Source of the DNA: a marine gamma proteobacterium HTCC2080
Lineage (GTDB): Bacteria > Pseudomonadota > Gammaproteobacteria > Pseudomonadales > Halieaceae
DNA: 64,000 bases
Direction of reading: 5' to 3'
Assembly (NCBI GenBank): GCA_000169115.1
Contig: AAVV01000004.1
Coordinates: 124,001 to 188,000, forward strand
Part shown: positions 33,762 to 44,088 of the stretch, piece after piece
How the letters are laid out: every line of letters starts with the position of its first letter
Position numbering within the stretch: the first letter of the stretch is position 1
Position numbers and translations under genes: made by a program
The notes under the pieces: model-generated
The model's database searches: none
Seen by the model: the letters and a program-made list of their open reading frames with translations, nothing else
What the model was told of the DNA's origin: nothing

Positions 33762-35429
33762 ATGCGTCTACTGCTACCCACCCTCTTCGCACTAATTTGG
33801 TCGCTGCAGGTTTCGGCTGATCACCACAAAAATCCGCTAGAAATTAGTGCCGACAATCTCTCCAATATCGTCAAGATTATGGCGTCAGATGAATTTGAAG
33901 GGAGGGCGCCAGGCACACCTGGCGAAGACAAAACCGTCGCCTACCTCATTGCGCAACTGCAGAAAATTGGACTGGAGCCCGGAGGCGCAAAAGGCAGCTG
34001 GACGCAGGCCGTTCCCATGATGCGTTCGGAGGTAAAGTCCCCCCTAAAAATGACGTTCTCGAGCCCGGAAACGGTTTTATCACTTGATCAAGGCATATCG
34101 GTATCCGTCGATACCGCGACGGCTCTCACAAACATTACTGCCGCTGATCTTCCCGTTGTTTTCGTGGGTTTCGGTGCCAATGCCCCCGAACAGGACTGGG
34201 ATGACTATGGCGATATCGACTTAACCGACAAACTGGTCATTTACCTGGTCAACGATCCCGATTTTGCAGCAGAGCCCAATGAGCCCGTCGCGGGACGCTT
34301 CGGTAATCGGCGTATGACTTATTACGGCCGCTGGGCCTACAAGTTTGAAGAAGCGGCCCGGCGCGGGGCGTTCGGCGCCTTGGTGATTCACGAAACCAAA
34401 GCCGCCGGCTACGACTGGAGCGTGGCTGCAGCGGGGGCCGGAGAAAATGTCTCTCTGGCCAATAAAGATCCGAAGGCACTTCCTGTTAAATTACAGGGCT
34501 GGCTGCATAACGATGCGGCTCACGAGCTGTTAGCTACAGCCGGCCATGATCTAGATGCGCTTAGAGTGAAAGCCCGGCAACCCGAGTTTCAAGCATTTGA
34601 GCTTGAGGGCATTCGCTTTGATGCCGATCTGGAAGTCGATATTACGACCTTTGATAGCCAGAACGTTTTGGGGCTCATACCCGGCAGCGCACGACCTGAT
34701 GAAGTGATCATGGCGTCTGCGCATTGGGATGCCTATGGCGTCGGCGCGCCCGATGAACAGGGTCGCACTATTCGTGCAGGCGCCAATGATGACGCTCTAG
34801 GAAGCGCAGGTATTCTTGAGCTTGCTCGAGTGATCAAGGCTCAGCCAGCTCTGGAGCGCAGTGTTTTATTGGCTTTTTGGACCGCGGAGGAAGCCGGGCT
34901 TGTCGGTTCAATGGCCTACGCTGCTGACCCTATTTTTCCCATTGAAAAAACTGTGGCCAACTTCACGCTAGACATCTTACAAACAGCCGGAGCGGCCAAG
35001 GATGTCATTCTTGTGGGTAAGGGACAAAGCGAGTTGGAGGATGACCTCGCTCGAGTCGCAGAGGCTGCAGGACGCTATGTCACTGAAGAGAATTTGCCCG
35101 AAAATGGCCTCTTTTACCGTGCCGACCATTTTTCTATGGCGCGGGTGGGGGTGCCGGTTTTATTAATGATGGGCATTGCTGGAGGTGCTGATCTTGTTGT
35201 CGGTGGCCGCGAGGCGGGCAACCAATGGATCGCTGACTACGTTGGCAACTGCTATCACAAGCCCTGCGATGCTTGGTCTGCTGATTGGGACTTAACCGGG
35301 GCAGTGCAAGATATCGAATTGTTCCATCAACTTATCTCGGAGCTGGGCAACGCCAAACGTTGGCCTGCTTGGAAACAAGGCTCGGAGTTCAAGGCACTAC
35401 GAGAGCAGTCAGCTTCGGTCAGACAGTAA
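33762..35429 (+). CDS. Secreted M28-family zinc metallopeptidase
   Basis: A 555-aa exported peptidase with a signal peptide (MRLLLPTLFALIWSLQVSAD). The M28 catalytic domain is in the second half: zinc ligands and active site in ASAHWDAYGVG, then AGANDDALGSAGILELARV, WTAEEAGLVGS, LDILQ and RADHFSMARVGVPVL. A protease-associated insert (about residues 120-250) with GRFGNRRMTYYGRWAYKFEE precedes it. Start ATG has GGAG 6 nt upstream. It stands alone after the OYE pair; a hairpin-like CCGAAA/TTTCGG at 33678-33697 precedes it. Likely periplasmic peptide or protein degradation; the preferred substrate is unknown. Confidence 0.92.
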   Translation: MRLLLPTLFALIWSLQVSADHHKNPLEISADNLSNIVKIMASDEFEGRAPGTPGEDKTVAYLIAQLQKIGLEPGGAKGSWTQAVPMMRSEVKSPLKMTFSSPETVLSLDQGISVSVDTATALTNITAADLPVVFVGFGANAPEQDWDDYGDIDLTDKLVIYLVNDPDFAAEPNEPVAGRFGNRRMTYYGRWAYKFEEAARRGAFGALVIHETKAAGYDWSVAAAGAGENVSLANKDPKALPVKLQGWLHNDAAHELLATAGHDLDALRVKARQPEFQAFELEGIRFDADLEVDITTFDSQNVLGLIPGSARPDEVIMASAHWDAYGVGAPDEQGRTIRAGANDDALGSAGILELARVIKAQPALERSVLLAFWTAEEAGLVGSMAYAADPIFPIEKTVANFTLDILQTAGAAKDVILVGKGQSELEDDLARVAEAAGRYVTEENLPENGLFYRADHFSMARVGVPVLLMMGIAGGADLVVGGREAGNQWIADYVGNCYHKPCDAWSADWDLTGAVQDIELFHQLISELGNAKRWPAWKQGSEFKALREQSASVRQ

Positions 35430-35447
35430 GTGCGCCACCCATAAAAA

Positions 35448-35468
35448 ACCCCCGCCCAAGCGAGGGGT
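35448..35468 (-). terminator. Strong rho-independent terminator of the siderophore receptor gene
   Basis: On the minus strand ACCCC-(T)-CGC-TTGG-GCG-GGGGT forms an 8-bp stem with one bulge, followed by TTTTTT. It lies 89 bp beyond the receptor stop. On the plus strand it also follows the M28 gene, so it may serve both convergent genes. Confidence 0.85.
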
Positions 35469-35556
35469 AACCTTTTAGGGAACCTTTTGCGCCAGGCTTC
35501 TAAAGCCACGATGGCTTCGCTATGTACCCTTAACCATCCAAGGGAAAAGCGCTAAC

Positions 35557-37695
35557 CTAGAAATCCTTGGTAATGGCAAAACGTGCATTTAGTGGAGCAC
35601 CTACCGTCGCCTGATGCGTGCTGTGCGAGCTTGGGAAATAGTCGGTATCGGTTAAGTTCTCAATATTGACCTGCATTCTTAGCGTATTCGAAAGTTGGTA
35701 GTAAAGGGCGGCGTCAATGCGGGTATAGCTGGGCAGCACCGCTGAATTGCTGTTGTTGATGAAACTTTCGTCCTGATAGGTCAAACCCAGGCCGCCGCTC
35801 AACTTTTGTGAGAACTGAAAAGAGTTCCACAGTGAAAACATATTTTCAGGAAGCTCCCTAGGCCGCCTTCCCGAGGGACCCGACCGTCCCACTTGCTCAC
35901 CGTCTAAGTAGGTATAAGCCGCCGATATATTCCAGAAATCGGCCAGTCGTCCCTCAATTTGGATCTCGACACCATCTGTCTCTGTCTCAATCACATCAAG
36001 AGTTGAAGGGTCATTGTCAGCGACTTGTGGCGAGGTTTGTTGAATCTGGAACGCCGCGGCCGTCAGGCTTAAATCTGATGCTAGATCCCACTTAAAGCCA
36101 AGCTCCATATTTTCAAACGTATTGGGGTCGAGCTGCCCTTTGCTGCCATTGATATTGGCAAACTGTTCGCCGCTGCGTGGTAAGAAAGATTCGCTGTAGC
36201 TGGCGTACAGTGACATATTTACGGCGGGCTTAAACACCACACCCACACGAGGAGAAACCTCCTCATCAGTTCTCGAACTCTCGTCGTTGTTGGGCACATT
36301 GAAAACATCAATTGCAAAGTGATCGAAGCGCGCGCCAAGGACGATATCAAACTTCTCGGTAATACTGATCTCATCCTGAATGAACGCCGAATAGACATCG
36401 ATGGAAACACGGGTGTCGTCGTTCAAATCGACATAAAAATCGTTGGTCGTCGGCATCCCACTCGAATTCACGCCCACGCCACCGAGCACCTGCAGGGGGC
36501 GATTGATAAAAAATGTTTCTTTATCGTCTGCGGTCGCCGACCAAAGCGTGTTCCAGCGGTCCTGATCTGACTTGGTGTGGACGAATTCTGCTCCGGCCAG
36601 GAAGCGATGTTGCATACCGCCTATGATGCTTTCGTTAACCAAGTTGCCCGACAATACGGTATTTTGCCGCTGTGTCGTGTCGACATAGCCATCCAGCGTT
36701 ACTTCGTTTGGAGCGCTCGCTTCGTTGTAGCCTGATGCGTAAAAGTTTTGATAAGACTTGTCGTAATCACCATGGAAGAACGTCGCTTTACCTTTAGTCG
36801 ACTCCGAAAAATCGTGATCAACACTGGCCATCAGAATGTGGGCTTTAAGGGTCGTCACGTTGACATCTTCATCACCAAAAGTGATTTTTTGGAAGGCTTC
36901 AACCGGACGACCGTCCGTGCCCGTGGGAATACCTCGATCAATAAATTGCTCGTGGTCTACATATTCATAAGACAGGTCAAGCATGGTGTTGTCGCTAAGG
37001 CGCATCTTGAAAGTAGGATTGATCGCCATGCGATCCCCATCGAAGAAGTCACGATGATTCTCCAACCCTTCCAGCATGGCATTGAGTCTGAACCCACTAT
37101 TGTCGCCAGTTGCCCAATTGGTATCGACCTGAACGCCACCACCGCCAAAAGTGTCGGCGTAGCCTGTTAGCTGAGTAAACTGCTGACCCAACTCTGGCTT
37201 TTTGGTGACTCGATTGAGAATGCCGCCGGTGCCGCCGCGCCCAAACAACAGAGCATTAGGTCCCCGCAATACCTCAAGCTGCTCAAGGTTGTACAGCGGC
37301 CGAAAGTATTGCACGTCATCGCGAACACCATCGATAAAGAAATCTGCAGTAGAACGGACGCCACGAAATACGATAGCGTCGCGGTGGCCCTCGCCTTGAG
37401 AGACACTGACACCGGGCATATATTCAACAATCTCAGATACAGCTGCGTAACCCCGCTCCATAATGACATCGGAAGTAATGATACTCAGGCTCTGAGGCAC
37501 ATCGAGTATCGGTGTCGGCGAGCGAAGCGCATTGATTTGGCTAGACTGCAGGTACTGCCCCCGCACCAGCGTTTCTTCTAGGGGTCGTTCCTCTGCATCT
37601 ACATTCGCTTCAGTGGGACTCTCAGCATGGACCGAAGCCGCATAAGACGCTGAAATGCAGGCAAGCACTCCAACCTTTAAAATTTCAAACCGCAT
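35557..37695 (-). CDS. TonB-dependent siderophore receptor, Fur-regulated
   Basis: A 712-aa outer-membrane receptor of the ferric-siderophore class. A signal peptide precedes EETLVRGQYLQSSQINALRS, then the plug with TPILDVPQSLSIITSDVIME, YMPGVSVSQGEGHRDAIVFR, FFIDGVRDDVQYFRPLYNLE and VLRGPNALLFGRGGTGGILN. The barrel ends LNARFAITKDF, with a terminal Phe. The LDVPQS and GVRDD patterns are typical of hydroxamate/catecholate receptors (FhuA/FiuA-like). A Fur box lies at 37715-37733 and a strong terminator follows. The siderophore cannot be predicted; no siderophore-biosynthesis gene is in the window, so it probably takes up xenosiderophores or a siderophore made elsewhere on the genome. Confidence 0.93.
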   Translation of the reverse strand: MRFEILKVGVLACISASYAASVHAESPTEANVDAEERPLEETLVRGQYLQSSQINALRSPTPILDVPQSLSIITSDVIMERGYAAVSEIVEYMPGVSVSQGEGHRDAIVFRGVRSTADFFIDGVRDDVQYFRPLYNLEQLEVLRGPNALLFGRGGTGGILNRVTKKPELGQQFTQLTGYADTFGGGGVQVDTNWATGDNSGFRLNAMLEGLENHRDFFDGDRMAINPTFKMRLSDNTMLDLSYEYVDHEQFIDRGIPTGTDGRPVEAFQKITFGDEDVNVTTLKAHILMASVDHDFSESTKGKATFFHGDYDKSYQNFYASGYNEASAPNEVTLDGYVDTTQRQNTVLSGNLVNESIIGGMQHRFLAGAEFVHTKSDQDRWNTLWSATADDKETFFINRPLQVLGGVGVNSSGMPTTNDFYVDLNDDTRVSIDVYSAFIQDEISITEKFDIVLGARFDHFAIDVFNVPNNDESSRTDEEVSPRVGVVFKPAVNMSLYASYSESFLPRSGEQFANINGSKGQLDPNTFENMELGFKWDLASDLSLTAAAFQIQQTSPQVADNDPSTLDVIETETDGVEIQIEGRLADFWNISAAYTYLDGEQVGRSGPSGRRPRELPENMFSLWNSFQFSQKLSGGLGLTYQDESFINNSNSAVLPSYTRIDAALYYQLSNTLRMQVNIENLTDTDYFPSSHSTHQATVGAPLNARFAITKDF

Positions 37696-37714
37696 AACCG
37701 CTACAACTAATCTA

Positions 37715-37733
37715 AATGATAATCGTTATTGTT
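37715..37733 (-). promoter_or_regulatory. Fur box upstream of siderophore receptor
   Basis: AATGATAAT-C-GTTATTGTT matches the 9-1-9 Fur repeat of 30260 at 15 of 18 arm positions. It lies 19 bp upstream of the receptor start. Confidence 0.8.
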
Positions 37734-37893
37734 AGCATTTATGGTCGAATGTCAAGCCCTCTCTAAAGTTTTTCATCGGATCGATTTCGCGGGGAAGGTC
37801 GTAGCTTCTGCGGAAAGCTTTGCTACAGGCGCAAGCACTCGTCATCAGGGAGTACTCAGTAGAAGGCGGCAATAATACCGCCGCTTGAAAAAA

Positions 37894-39351
37894 TCAGCCC
37901 ACTCGGCTCTGAATTTGCTCGGGTTTCATCCAGCAAGCATGAAACCCCGGTGGTATACGTGTTGGCATTTTTATCCGCGCAACGGGGCCCTGACTCAGGT
38001 CTTGGGCATCAAACACCTGAAGCTCCTGATTGCGCGTTTCATCGTTATAGGCAAAGGCAACCACATAACCATGATCCTCGGCTTTTTGATGGTCAGCAGG
38101 AGCAAACCAGGGCTCGCTGTACCAGCAGTGATCAAGATCATCTGACCACGCGCCCAAGCGTTCACCAGTATCGGTGTTGTATTTACAAATACCCCTCCAG
38201 CGCAAAATTTTTGGATCGTGGTCTACCAAATAAGCAAACTCACTTTTCCTTCCCGTGAGACGTGAGTCATAGCTGGGAAACTCCACATTAAAATCAGGGT
38301 CGAGACACGCTTCACTGCACTCACCGGTTTTCAGATTCATGCGATAACGCCATAGCCGCGCATCCATAACTAAGCGCGAAATCATTTTTGCGGTACCCAC
38401 GTCATTGAAGCTGCCATCGGCATTCTTTGCAGGTTGATAGCGACAGGCGACCATGATGACCTCGTCGCCCTCTTCCCAAGCATTAATCACGTGATAAATA
38501 AACGCGCCCGAAAACTCGAACCATCGAATAGATGCGGCATCTCCTTTTCGAGGAATGACTCCGAGGCGGCTAGCCATCGTGGAATCGAAGACAATTTTAT
38601 GCCGGCCAGCGGCCCGGGCCTCTTCATCATGAAAAACCGGGTGGTCATGTAAGATTGAGTAGTGCTCGGTAATGGCCATATCGTGGGGCAGCCGGTTTCC
38701 AGGCAATTCTATAGGCACTCGATGGGTTATCTCACCTTGGGCGTCGGCTACGCCGTACCACATGTAAGGCCAGTGATCCCCGTAGTCAAAGTACATGAGC
38801 TCTCCGGTAACCTCATCTACCTTACAATGGGCAGACATGCCCGAATCGGGTTTATCTAAGTAGTTATAACGGGGACCCAGTGTTTCCAGCGTAATAGGGT
38901 CAACCGCGTAGGGAACACCCGCTAAGTACCAAGTTGTTAATGCTGCACCCGCGTGACCAATGACATCGGTATTAGCCGAGTCTTTGATCGGCTGATCTTC
39001 CCGCCCCTTGAGTGTCTGGCGAATTCCCCAGTATTCGGCACCTTGTGTTGTATCTTCATGCTGCCAGGCGTCGGTTCTGACCCACTTGTTTCTTAGGACC
39101 AGACGCCCGTTTTCAAAATGTGCGCTGTGTAGCATGCCGTCGCCATCAAAGGGATGGTATTCACCCTTGGGCTCGAATCGTGGATTGGGGCTGTTGCGCA
39201 GATAAACGCCATTTAAATCGGCTGGAATCTCTCCGATAACCGGCAGGTCAGCGTAGGTCTCTTCCTCTGTAAGAGGTGCAAACACGTCGGTGACAAATGG
39301 ACCGTATTTGTGGCCAAAGGGCGCATCGGGATCTTTAATCGGCTGATTCAT
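37894..39351 (-). CDS. Carotenoid cleavage oxygenase / lignostilbene dioxygenase-like (RPE65 family)
   Basis: A 485-aa non-heme iron dioxygenase cleaving a C=C bond of a carotenoid, stilbene or similar. Family landmarks are GVYLRNSPNPRFEP, HPFDGDGMLHSAHF, MSAHCKVDEVTGELMYFDYG, PHDMAITEHYSILHDHPVF and the C-terminal FHACWMKPEQ. These include His residues expected to make the four-His iron site. Length and order match the RPE65/CCO family. It is on the same strand as two thiolase genes further right (77-bp gap to the nearer one), so it may act in an aromatic side-chain or phenylpropanoid pathway with CoA chemistry; that is inference. No carotenoid biosynthesis genes are near. Confidence 0.93.
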   Translation of the reverse strand: MNQPIKDPDAPFGHKYGPFVTDVFAPLTEEETYADLPVIGEIPADLNGVYLRNSPNPRFEPKGEYHPFDGDGMLHSAHFENGRLVLRNKWVRTDAWQHEDTTQGAEYWGIRQTLKGREDQPIKDSANTDVIGHAGAALTTWYLAGVPYAVDPITLETLGPRYNYLDKPDSGMSAHCKVDEVTGELMYFDYGDHWPYMWYGVADAQGEITHRVPIELPGNRLPHDMAITEHYSILHDHPVFHDEEARAAGRHKIVFDSTMASRLGVIPRKGDAASIRWFEFSGAFIYHVINAWEEGDEVIMVACRYQPAKNADGSFNDVGTAKMISRLVMDARLWRYRMNLKTGECSEACLDPDFNVEFPSYDSRLTGRKSEFAYLVDHDPKILRWRGICKYNTDTGERLGAWSDDLDHCWYSEPWFAPADHQKAEDHGYVVAFAYNDETRNQELQVFDAQDLSQGPVARIKMPTRIPPGFHACWMKPEQIQSRVG

Positions 39352-39428
39352 GTAGCCACTCCTTGAAAACCTTTGTCAAAACATTTTGGGGCCATCGTTA
39401 ATAAACTCCCCAGCACTTCTCAATCAGC

Positions 39429-40658
39429 TTACCCCTGATCTACTACAAAGCTGCAAACAGTTGCACAGGAACCGCCAATATTAAGGGTGGCAATTTGTTT
39501 TGCACCGTCGATCTGGGCGTCTCCTGCCCGTTGCGTCACCTGCTTTGTTGCATCTAAAAGCATACGAGCACCGGTTGCACCCACTGGATGACCGCAACCG
39601 ATAAGTCCGCCACTGGCATTAATAGGTAGACGTCCACCCAAACCAATTGAACCATCCTCTACAGCCCTCCATGATTCGCCGGGAGCCGTAATACCAAAAT
39701 GATCAATAGCCATATATTCGGTCATAGAAAAGCAGTCATGGGTCTCTATGCCATCGAGCTGGTGTACCTCGGCGATCCCCGCACGGCGAAAGCTATCCTC
39801 GATCGCCTCTCTAACATGCGGAAATACAAAGGTTGAATCCTTGCTGCGCTCGACTTTATCTCGATAACGGATGCCAGCGTTTCGATGACCCCAGCCCTTT
39901 ATCCGCGCGATCGAACCGGTCTCTTTGCGCGTTTTCCTATAGTGTGCCGCAAATTTCTCAGAGGCCAACACGATGGCACAGGCACCATCGGTTATTTGAC
40001 CGCAGTGTAAACGCCTAACACCAGGCTCAATCATGGGGTTCAAGGTGTCGTCTTCGCGAAAGCTGTTTTCAGCGAATTTCCACTGACGCGTTTGAGCCAG
40101 AGGATTACGTTTGGCATGGCCATAATTGATCTCGGCTATTTGATTGAGAACCTGTCGGTCTAGCCCGTAGCGCTGGTCATACTCATCAGCCAAAAGGCCA
40201 AAAACCGCCGGCCACATAAATTTACAGTGAATGTTTTCCCGGTCGCGCCATGCCGCCGAGTTCTGATTTTGGGAGGCTTGGTCACCAGGCAAGTTTTTAA
40301 ATTCTTCAGCGCCTAGAACGAGAACACAATCGTAACGGCCGGCCTCAATTTCAGCCATGGCAGTGAGCACCGCCAAGGATGACGACGCGCAAGCGCCTTC
40401 GTGCCGCATTGCCGGTATGCCCCACAGCTCGGGCACCACCTGAGAGACCATGGCACCTAAATGCCCTTGTTGTCGCTGGGCCTCGGCAAAGGCATTGCCA
40501 ACGTGAATAGACTCAATGGCCGAGGCCGGAAGGTTACAATCTTCAAGGGCTCCCAAACAGGACTCTCTAATCATGTCTGAGATATCTAAACCTTCCCTGG
40601 ACCATGCCCGGGAAAAATCTGTCTGGATACCACCAAGAATGTAAACCGACTGTGTCAT
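39429..40658 (-). CDS. Thiolase-superfamily protein (SCP-x-like acyltransferase)
   Basis: A 409-aa thiolase-fold enzyme. The nucleophile Cys is in HEGACASSSLAVLTAMAEI, and the C-terminal motifs are IETHDCFSMTEY and NASGGLIGCGHPVGATGARM. The GHPVGATG and CASSS motifs fit the thiolase/SCP-x-type group; it differs from classical FadA at the Cys motif (CASSS). The start MTQSVYILGGIQTDFSRAW fits this group. It is upstream of the carotenoid oxygenase-like gene and could release acetyl-CoA from a short 3-oxoacyl-CoA. The exact substrate is unknown. Confidence 0.9.
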   Translation of the reverse strand: MTQSVYILGGIQTDFSRAWSREGLDISDMIRESCLGALEDCNLPASAIESIHVGNAFAEAQRQQGHLGAMVSQVVPELWGIPAMRHEGACASSSLAVLTAMAEIEAGRYDCVLVLGAEEFKNLPGDQASQNQNSAAWRDRENIHCKFMWPAVFGLLADEYDQRYGLDRQVLNQIAEINYGHAKRNPLAQTRQWKFAENSFREDDTLNPMIEPGVRRLHCGQITDGACAIVLASEKFAAHYRKTRKETGSIARIKGWGHRNAGIRYRDKVERSKDSTFVFPHVREAIEDSFRRAGIAEVHQLDGIETHDCFSMTEYMAIDHFGITAPGESWRAVEDGSIGLGGRLPINASGGLIGCGHPVGATGARMLLDATKQVTQRAGDAQIDGAKQIATLNIGGSCATVCSFVVDQG

Positions 40659-40970
40659 TAAGTGACGGCTCCAATGCGTTCCATGAAAAGCGGACTATGA
40701 ATCGCGATCTGCACAAGGGTGAGAAAACGTCCTGAATATACGCTTGCACAATGAGACTGACTAGGGGGCGGCCGATGAAATTGGCGGCCTCGCGGCCAAA
40801 CGGCATTGCTCGTTATTGGCATAGATCGGTGCCAGCAGGGCTAGCAACTATGCCGCAAAGAATACTCTGCTTTTGAGATTACCGGGGCTTCGAGCTCCCC
40901 GATTTCATGGCACAAACCGAACTTCAATATGAATACACGGCGCTGAGCGCCAGCACCGGATCCATCAGCA
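40659..40970. other. Intergenic region between two thiolase genes
   Basis: This 312-bp gap includes a TTGGCGGCC/GGCCAA hairpin-like stretch near 40780 but no convincing ORF. A promoter for the leftward thiolase at 39429 may lie here. Confidence 0.4.
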
Positions 40971-42173
40971 CTACAGACGCTCAACCAATATCGCAGTGCC
41001 CGATCCAGCCGCACCACTGGTTGCTACCAGACCCAAGGTCAAATCACGACGATCCATCTCATCCAGCAACATACCCATCATGATAGACCCCGTGGCACCT
41101 AGAGGATGGCCCATGGCAATAACCCCTCCGTTCACGTTGAGTTTCTCTATCGGTATGCCCAGGTCAGCCCGCACCTTTAATACGGTGGCCGCAAAGGCCT
41201 CGTGAATTTCAAATAAATCGATATCGTCAATCGAGAGCTTTTGGGATTTGAGCAATTTTTCTGTTGCCGCAACACAACCCGTGAGAACTTGAAGTGGGTC
41301 GTCACTGGCATTAACCATGGCTCGAATAACGGCGCGGGGTTTAGCGCTTATTTTTTCACCCAGGCTTGCCGCGCCAATTAAAACCAATGCAGCGGCATCT
41401 GCCATGGCTGGAGAATTGCCTGCTGTGTGAACGTGGGAAATCGCCTTTAGATGGCCATACTCCGCTAGCTGAAGGGCATCTGCACCCGCTTTACCAACGC
41501 TCTCAAAACTCGCAGGGAGCGCTCCCAAAGATTCTAAAGTGATATCGCCCCGTATACATTCATCCTGACGAATGGTCTGCGCTTTCACCGGATTATCAAT
41601 AGGAATGATAGAAGTAAAAAAACCAGAATCTCGAGCCAGTGCCGCCCGCTGCTGACTCATCAGGGCCACTTCATCGACATCATGTCGGGAAGCTCCATAC
41701 AACGAAGCAATGAGGTCAGCACCGCTGCCCATGAGCAGAATACGCGCCGAAAGCGCCACTTCGGGATCTTTAAAAATGGCGGCCTGATCGCTCATCATTG
41801 GAACCCGCGACATCATCTCAATGCCACCCGCAACAGCCACCTCTTCCTGACCGGCGTTCACTTTCAAGGCGGCAATGTTGATGGCATCAAGACCCGAGGA
41901 GCAAAATCGGTTGATGGTTAGTCCAGACACATGGCTGGGCCACCCCGCATAAAGCGCCGAGCTCTTGGCGATATTGCCAGCTTGCTCTCCGTATTGCGTG
42001 ACACAGCCAAGCACTACCTCACCTACCAGTTCTGCATCTAAACCTGTTCGCTTGCATATGGCCCGGTAGAGAGGCGCCAGCAACTGGAAAGGAGATAGAT
42101 CATGAAGACCACCGCTGGCTTTCGCCTTGCCGCGTGGAGTGCGGATAGCGTCGTAAATAAATGCGTGGGGCAC
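40971..42173 (-). CDS. Acetyl-CoA acyltransferase (thiolase, FadA-like)
   Basis: About 400 aa. Thiolase of beta-oxidation or a related pathway, cleaving 3-oxoacyl-CoA with CoA. Motifs are TINRFCSSGLDAINIAALKV with the nucleophile Cys, then GGIEMMSRVPM, IDLFEIHEAFAATV, NVNGGVIAMGHPLGATGSIM and the C-terminal GSGTAILV. Unlike classical FadA it ends early in a Leu (VERL). The GTG start at 42173 has GAGG about 8 nt upstream; the longer frame to 42218 lacks a comparable site. It precedes the second thiolase on the same strand, separated by 312 bp. Confidence 0.92.
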   Translation of the reverse strand: MPHAFIYDAIRTPRGKAKASGGLHDLSPFQLLAPLYRAICKRTGLDAELVGEVVLGCVTQYGEQAGNIAKSSALYAGWPSHVSGLTINRFCSSGLDAINIAALKVNAGQEEVAVAGGIEMMSRVPMMSDQAAIFKDPEVALSARILLMGSGADLIASLYGASRHDVDEVALMSQQRAALARDSGFFTSIIPIDNPVKAQTIRQDECIRGDITLESLGALPASFESVGKAGADALQLAEYGHLKAISHVHTAGNSPAMADAAALVLIGAASLGEKISAKPRAVIRAMVNASDDPLQVLTGCVAATEKLLKSQKLSIDDIDLFEIHEAFAATVLKVRADLGIPIEKLNVNGGVIAMGHPLGATGSIMMGMLLDEMDRRDLTLGLVATSGAAGSGTAILVERL

Positions 42174-42459
42174 AATGGTTACCTCGCTCAGTTGGCGCTG
42201 TTTACAGCTTGCAGCCACTCCATTTCATAATAAAACCTAATAGAAAATGGGTCTACGGCCGACAACGAGAGCTCGCACAACAATTAAAAAAATAATCCTA
42301 AAAAACGATAGAAAATTTTGCCCTCGAACCCTTTGCGGGCTGGCAGCAACAATAGGGCTGCTGCTCCCGCCTAAATCAGAACACTTAGGACAGCGCCACC
42401 CTCCCCTGAGGAACCTATGCCACTGCCTCAAAACTTGGCAGAGTCTTCACGACAAAAAG

Positions 42460-44019
42460 TTACCGATAATCAGCGACCAACGAGGGCCACTGCGCTGCCC
42501 AAGGCTGCGCTGCTTCGAGCTCAAAAGCCAACTCGTATAAGCGCCGATCTTGACCCGGAGCCGCCATAAAGTGGCTGCCTATAGGCAGGCCCGTCTCGCC
42601 AGATCGAAACAGGGGAACCGACATCGCGGGGGCGCCAATGCCATTCGACGCCACTGTGTAGCCCAACAGCTGACGGTTACGTGCCATAGCTTGAGCAAAA
42701 GGGGTGTCGTGAGAAATATACCCTAGGCGAGGTGTTTCAATAGGTAATGTAGGGGTTAACCACACATCGTAATCGTTAAAAAACGGCGTGAACTTTTGCG
42801 TGAGCTCAGCAAAGTAGGCGAGCCCTCGTTGACGCGCATCGGCCGGCAGGCTTGCAGCGTAACGCCCGACGTCAACTGTTGCGCGGGTTAACAAGCCAGC
42901 GTCTTCAGCAGGCCGCCCTGTTAGAGATTCTACGTACCGCAGCAACCGAGGCAGGTCGGCTAACATAATGCCCTCGGCAGCTTGAAACAACGCATCGCCG
43001 TTTAATGGGTTAGGCAGCTCGATCACGTCATGCCCTAAAGCTTTACACAGCTGCATGGTTTTAATAATGACATTTTGGACGCTGGTTTCAGGTGCCTCCC
43101 CAAAAGCATTTTCCATGGAAACCGCAATGCGAAGACGCTTGGACCCCGGACCCTCAATTAAGCCAACGGGGTCATAACCGTTGGGGTGTCCTAGGGCTTC
43201 CGTCACGGCTAGCAAGGCCGCGCTGTCTCGTACGGTCCGACTCAAACACTGATGCGTTCTTAAAAAGTAGTGGCTGCCGTCTGCTTCTCCTGACGTTTGT
43301 CGATAACGACTGGCCTTCATGCCCAAAACACCGCAACAAGATGCGGGTATACGATTTGAGCCACCGCCATCTGTGCCGTGCGCCAAGGGAACATAACCTG
43401 CGGCGACTGCCGCCGCACTACCACCGCTAGACCCCCCTGCGTTGCGGGTTAAATCCCACGGGTTGCGTGTGGGCCCAAAAGCCAAGTTGTCGGTGAGTGC
43501 GCCCGAAGCAAATTCCGGCGTGTTCGTCATACCCAAAATATTCAGTCCCGCCTGCTCCATTGCCTTAACGTAGGCAACAGATGCTTGGGGTACCTGAGTC
43601 AAATGGAGTAAAGAACCGTTCGTTCGTCGCACACCTCCATAATCGACCAAATCTTTAAGCAAGGTCGGCACGCCGGCAAAAACTGTGCTCGCGTCTATTT
43701 TTGGCGCCCGGGCCAGCGCCGCAGAGAAATTGCGCGTCGTTAAGGCATTAATAGCGGGTTCAAGCGCTTCTATGCGCGCGATAGAAGCCTCAACGACCTC
43801 CTGCGCCGACAGCTCGCCCTGTCGAATTAGTTGCGCCAGACCCACAGCGTCAAAGTTCAGCAGATCGTCAGCAGGCAGTGGTAAACGCGCCTGCGCACTT
43901 GGCAGCCGCGCCATAGCGTGCAGGGCTACAGCACCGGTGAGCGAATTGAGCATGAAGCGTCTTCGGGAGGTAGTGGCATGAGTATCTGCGTCGCTAGAGT
44001 TCACGTCAGTAGACGCCAC
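42460..44019 (-). CDS. Tat-exported amidase (amidase signature family)
   Basis: A 519-aa amidase of the Ser-cisSer-Lys class. A twin-arginine motif [18 protein letters not shown] at about residues 18-35 indicates Tat export. Catalytic parts are the Lys in [13 protein letters not shown], the nucleophile block [20 protein letters not shown] and [19 protein letters not shown]. The start is a GTG at 44019 without a strong Shine-Dalgarno; a shorter start would remove the Tat motif, so the longer is kept. It lies upstream of the thiolase gene with a 286-bp gap and downstream of an M28 peptidase gene. It hydrolyses an amide of unknown identity in the periplasm. Confidence 0.92.
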   Translation of the reverse strand: MASTDVNSSDADTHATTSRRRFMLNSLTGAVALHAMARLPSAQARLPLPADDLLNFDAVGLAQLIRQGELSAQEVVEASIARIEALEPAINALTTRNFSAALARAPKIDASTVFAGVPTLLKDLVDYGGVRRTNGSLLHLTQVPQASVAYVKAMEQAGLNILGMTNTPEFASGALTDNLAFGPTRNPWDLTRNAGGSSGGSAAAVAAGYVPLAHGTDGGGSNRIPASCCGVLGMKASRYRQTSGEADGSHYFLRTHQCLSRTVRDSAALLAVTEALGHPNGYDPVGLIEGPGSKRLRIAVSMENAFGEAPETSVQNVIIKTMQLCKALGHDVIELPNPLNGDALFQAAEGIMLADLPRLLRYVESLTGRPAEDAGLLTRATVDVGRYAASLPADARQRGLAYFAELTQKFTPFFNDYDVWLTPTLPIETPRLGYISHDTPFAQAMARNRQLLGYTVASNGIGAPAMSVPLFRSGETGLPIGSHFMAAPGQDRRLYELAFELEAAQPWAAQWPSLVADYR

Positions 44020-44088
44020 AACACGTAGGTACAGGCCTCACTATTGGCATTGGCATTAATCGAGTTACTCGCATCCGGCTGGTTTTCA

